Under the pieces are notes generated by a model, which was not told the origin of the DNA, ran no database searches, and worked only from the letters and a program-made list of their open reading frames with translations. From NCBI GenBank assembly GCA_937923255.1, contig CALAIL010000065.1, positions 1 to 38,125 of the forward strand: a stretch of DNA of 38,125 nt. Direction: 5' to 3'. This document shows, piece by piece, positions 35,676 through 38,125 of this stretch. Source of the stretch: an uncultured Propionivibrio sp. (GTDB taxonomy: Bacteria; Pseudomonadota; Gammaproteobacteria; Burkholderiales; Rhodocyclaceae). The translations under genes and the position numbers were made by a program. Each line of letters begins with the position of its first letter. Positions within the stretch are counted from its first letter, which is position 1.

Positions 35676-36330
35676 TTTTACCTCCATGGCTAAGATAATT
35701 ATAAGCTGAATCAGCTTGTTCAAATGCTTCTGCCGTATTGAATGCGTTACTACCAAATGGACAATAGCGACTGACTAACCAGAATTTCATAGCAGTCCAA
35801 CCTTCTCCTTCAGGAGAAATACCTGCCAAACCACTTGCATATCCAGAGTAAAAATCTACTTTTTTAACCATAACAAAATTATCATTGACATCATATGTGA
35901 TGTCAGTTGTTCTAAAAATTGGAAGCCAATTAGAAACTTTTTCTATTTTATGTACACTATAAAATCTATCGTTCTTTTTATAAGAAGACACTTTGTTAAA
36001 TTTATCATCCCTATCAGTAGCTGATTTTATATTGCCATTTTTATTGTATTTTAGAGTTTCCATGACCCCAGGATTTTCTTTTTCCCATTGTTGTGGCGTT
36101 TTATAGACCCATGAGCCTGATTGAGTTTTACAGTAATGGTTGTAGGTGACAATAGTCGGTATCCAGTCCCACATAAGCGGTAAATAGACAATCAGGAAGC
36201 CGCCAAAGGCACAGAGCACGCGTTTGACTGTCGAATAACCTCGCCGTTTGGCCCAGCGCCAGCCGTAGGCCGTGCCGACGATCAGCAGGATCAGGTAAAT
36301 CCCCATCAGGGGCAGAATGACCGCGCCCAT
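35668..36330 (-). CDS. Two-helix membrane protein, putative partner of the RTX lipase
   Basis: I do not recognise a named family. The 220-residue product starts at ATG 36330 after a gggaggc ribosome site. Helices cover about residues 3-22 (VILPLMGIYLILLIVGTAYG) and 40-60 (FGGFLIVYLPLMWDWIPTIV). A soluble domain of about 155 residues follows, with YNHYCKTQSGSWVYK, a central ITYDVNDNFVMVKKVDFYSG and a second Cys in RYCPFGSNAF. Its stop codon lies inside the lipase gene start: the two overlap by 8 bases (atgactaa), so translation is coupled. The membrane position and obligate coupling suggest an immunity or accessory role, by inference. The domain has lower GC than the trpS side. Confidence 0.75.
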   Translation of the reverse strand: MGAVILPLMGIYLILLIVGTAYGWRWAKRRGYSTVKRVLCAFGGFLIVYLPLMWDWIPTIVTYNHYCKTQSGSWVYKTPQQWEKENPGVMETLKYNKNGNIKSATDRDDKFNKVSSYKKNDRFYSVHKIEKVSNWLPIFRTTDITYDVNDNFVMVKKVDFYSGYASGLAGISPEGEGWTAMKFWLVSRYCPFGSNAFNTAEAFEQADSAYNYLSHGGKND

Positions 36331-36393
36331 ATCAGCCTCCCAAAAATTAAAAGAGATCGAGAAGATACCGATAGACTACATCTGCTGCGGTGG

Positions 36394-36422
36394 AATCTAG
36401 GATGCAGCCCTGTGTATGTCAA
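36394..36422 (-). promoter_or_regulatory. Promoter of the RTX operon
   Basis: On the minus strand a perfect TTGACA (36422-36417) and TAGATT (36399-36394) stand 17 bases apart. The predicted start of transcription, near 36387, leaves a leader of about 57 bases before ATG 36330. It would transcribe the membrane protein and the lipase together. Confidence 0.7.
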
Positions 36423-36677
36423 GCGATCATCGGCAGGCTTTTACCGCTTTGCCGGTGAGCAGCCGGACGCGCTGCACCCGCTGTAGCCGGCTCTCCGCAG
36501 GCCGCTGGCAACGTGGGGATACGCGGTAAAAATCGGAGTACGTATCCAGGTTCTGTTTTAAAATGTCGCCGCAAAAAATTCCGGGCGTCGAATTTATTTC
36601 GGGCTTATTTACATATTTATATCCTGACACTTCGCATATTCCGGACAATTCAGAAAAATTTCGCAGGAAGGCATTTC
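36423..36677. other. Divergent region between the RTX operon and trpS
   Basis: No gene is supported. The region next to trpS is AT-rich (ttatttacatatttatatcc, 36604-36623) and should contain the trpS promoter, but no clear pair of boxes was found. An aggaagg ribosome site ends six to seven bases before the trpS ATG. Confidence 0.4.
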
Positions 36678-37718
36678 ATGAGTAAAAAGCGCGTTCTCAC
36701 CGGCATCACCACGACCGGCATCCCGCATCTGGGCAATTATGTGGGTGCGGTGCGCCCGGCCATCCAGGCTGCCCGCGATGAAGATACCGAGTCCTTTTTC
36801 TTTCTCGCCGATTACCACGGCATCATCAAGTGCCACGATCCGGCCATGATCCACGCGTCGACCCAGGCGGTCGCCGCGACGTGGCTTTCCTGCGGCCTTG
36901 ACCCTGAACGCACGACGTTTTACCGGCAGAGCGACATTCCCGAAATCATGGAGCTGAACTGGATTCTGACCTGCATCACGTCCAAGGGGCTGATGAACCG
37001 CGCGCACGCTTACAAGGCGGCGGTGCAGGATATGGCGAATCCAGAGAGCGCGAAAGACCCTGAGGCGGCTGATCGGGATCAGGGGGTCGACCAGGCCATC
37101 GAGATGGGGCTGTACAGCTATCCGATTCTGATGAGCGCCGATATTTTGATGTTCAATGCCAATGAAGTGCCCGTCGGGCGCGACCAGATCCAGCATCTTG
37201 AAATGGCGCGGGATATTGCCACGCGCTTTAATTCGCGCTTCAAACCCTTGTTTACCCTGCCGGAAGCGAAGGTCGATGAGAACGTCGAGCTGCTCGTCGG
37301 CCTCGATGGGCGCAAGATGAGCAAGTCCTACGGCAACACCATTCCGCTGTGGGAAAACGACAAGAAAACCCAGAAGGCGGTCAACAAGATCATCACCAAC
37401 CTGAAGGAGCCGGGCGAACCCAAGTATCCCGGCGAAAGCCCGCTGTTCGAGATTTACAAAGCGTTCACCACGCCGGCCGAAAATGCGGAATTCACCCGGC
37501 TGCTGGCCGACGGCCTGGCCTGGGGCGAAGCCAAGAAACTCTTGGCCGCCCGCATCAACGCCGAACTGGCCGAACCGCGCGAGCGCTACGCCGCGCTCAC
37601 TGCCCGCCCGGCGCAAATCGAGGACATCCTTCAGGCCGGCGCGCAAAAGGCGCGGCAAAAAGCGCGCGGATTCCTCGACCAAGTGCGCGAGGCCGTCGGC
37701 ATCCGGCCGCTGAAATAG
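36678..37718 (+). CDS. trpS: Tryptophanyl-tRNA synthetase
   Basis: TrpRS is a class Ic aminoacyl-tRNA synthetase that charges tRNA-Trp. The ATG at 36678 has a good aggaagg ribosome site; the frame is open further upstream but lacks signals there. The 346-residue protein shows the HIGH-equivalent PHLGN at 16-20 and KMSKS at 213-217, with the tryptophan-pocket region [21 protein letters not shown] between them. A stretch rich in Asp, Glu and Pro ([16 protein letters not shown]) near residue 120 looks like a surface loop. The anticodon-binding part is complete. It stands alone, facing away from the RTX operon. Confidence 0.96.
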   Translation: MSKKRVLTGITTTGIPHLGNYVGAVRPAIQAARDEDTESFFFLADYHGIIKCHDPAMIHASTQAVAATWLSCGLDPERTTFYRQSDIPEIMELNWILTCITSKGLMNRAHAYKAAVQDMANPESAKDPEAADRDQGVDQAIEMGLYSYPILMSADILMFNANEVPVGRDQIQHLEMARDIATRFNSRFKPLFTLPEAKVDENVELLVGLDGRKMSKSYGNTIPLWENDKKTQKAVNKIITNLKEPGEPKYPGESPLFEIYKAFTTPAENAEFTRLLADGLAWGEAKKLLAARINAELAEPRERYAALTARPAQIEDILQAGAQKARQKARGFLDQVREAVGIRPLK

Positions 37719-37804
37719 CCGGAGACTGGAGAGCGGTTGATGGCGGCTGATGGCGATTCATGGCAGCCAGGCTGCAACTGCCGCGCCACGACACACTTGC
37801 CGCA

Positions 37805-37985
37805 ATCACCGCGCGAGACACCGCTGCAGCCCGCGTATTTAGGGCGTTTCCGGGCACCTACCCCGGAAGCCCGCGTAAACAGGGCGTTTCCGGGGTGGCA
37901 TCCCGAAAACCCGCGTGGATAAAGGGCTTCAGAGCATCCCCCTTGGAGATGCCCTAAATACGCGGGCTAGCGGGTAGGTGCCCTG
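37805..37985. repeat. Array of degenerate ~45-50 bp repeats, right cluster
   Basis: At least four units of the form cccgcgtatttagggcgtttccgggcacctacc follow each other with small changes (described here as a pattern). They continue the family seen at 155-535, in inverted overall orientation. No gene is supported between the trpS stop and the window end. Confidence 0.7.
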
Positions 37986-38125
37986 AGATACTGTAAATAT
38001 AAGAATTAAATTGCCAAGGCCTGTGCACCGACTTTCACCCACGAAACATCTCTTGATGCCGTTGCGCTGTGCGGCAGCGCACCCCGCTGACTTTCCTACC
38101 TTCTTTCTTTATCTCGCCAAAGAAA
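37900..38125. repeat. Terminal inverted repeat, right copy
   Basis: This is the reverse complement of the left end; 38050-38125 pairs with 12-87 almost perfectly and inner parts with about 80 percent similarity by eye. The copy runs off the window end. Confidence 0.85.

Noticed and set aside
35675..36330. The partner membrane protein as an RTX-activating acyltransferase (HlyC type)
   Set aside because: It has two membrane helices and shows none of the HlyC family motifs; HlyC-type enzymes are soluble.
1..38125. The whole window as a composite transposon or integrative element bounded by inverted repeats
   Set aside because: Essential and core genes (trpS, mutS, rnr, rlmB, tRNAs) fill it, and no transposase or integrase is present.

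Overview
The window looks like chromosomal DNA of a GC-rich betaproteobacterium, most probably a Rhodocyclales relative (moderate confidence). The reasons are the housekeeping set (rmuC, a DUF748 protein, a DUF1178 protein, mutS, rlmB-rnr, trpS) and a self-splicing group I intron in tRNA-Leu(UAA) whose core closely resembles the Azoarcus tRNA-Ile intron as I remember it. Both ends lie in the same long inverted repeat, so the window is probably a contig broken at multi-copy repeats. It is not Neisseria itself: it holds only one Neisseria DNA-uptake-sequence hairpin, where a Neisseria genome would carry many.

Layout. 1-541: terminal repeat and an array of short repeats. 542-6922, all minus strand: DUF3293 protein, RmuC, a DUF748/AsmA-like envelope protein and a DUF1178 zinc-ribbon protein. 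6980-7855, minus: an orphan cassette made of a fragment with RTX repeats, a two-helix membrane protein and the first 39 codons of a second RTX-lipase-type gene. 7913-8237, plus: intron-containing tRNA-Leu(UAA). 8576-11677, plus: META-domain lipoprotein and mutS. 11712-14058: a foreign-looking segment bounded by imperfect 38-bp direct repeats, holding a lipoprotein gene, an OmpA-like lipoprotein gene with a DUS terminator, and a PH-domain remnant. 14059-20400, minus: four sel1-repeat genes (one frameshifted) separated by copies of a non-coding repeat block, each beside the amputated 3' tail of another sel1 gene. 20404-23694, minus: rlmB and rnr, with tRNA-Leu(CAG) divergent at 23743. 24353-24688, minus: AhpD-like protein. 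25176-36330, minus: a two-helix membrane protein translationally overlapped with a 3499-residue RTX lipase. 36678-37718, plus: trpS. 37800-38125: short-repeat array and the second copy of the terminal repeat.

How it fits together. Housekeeping genes alternate with three accessory zones. The most interesting one is the RTX system. A giant secreted protein with an N-terminal lipase domain is encoded just behind a small membrane protein, and a decayed second copy of the same gene order sits 18 kb away by tRNA-Leu(UAA). The order (RTX end, small membrane protein, RTX start) suggests cassettes in which the membrane protein is the dedicated partner, perhaps the immunity protein, of the RTX lipase. 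That role is inference. No type I secretion genes are in the window. The sel1 cluster encodes exported solenoid proteins and shows repeated duplication, deletion and frameshift.
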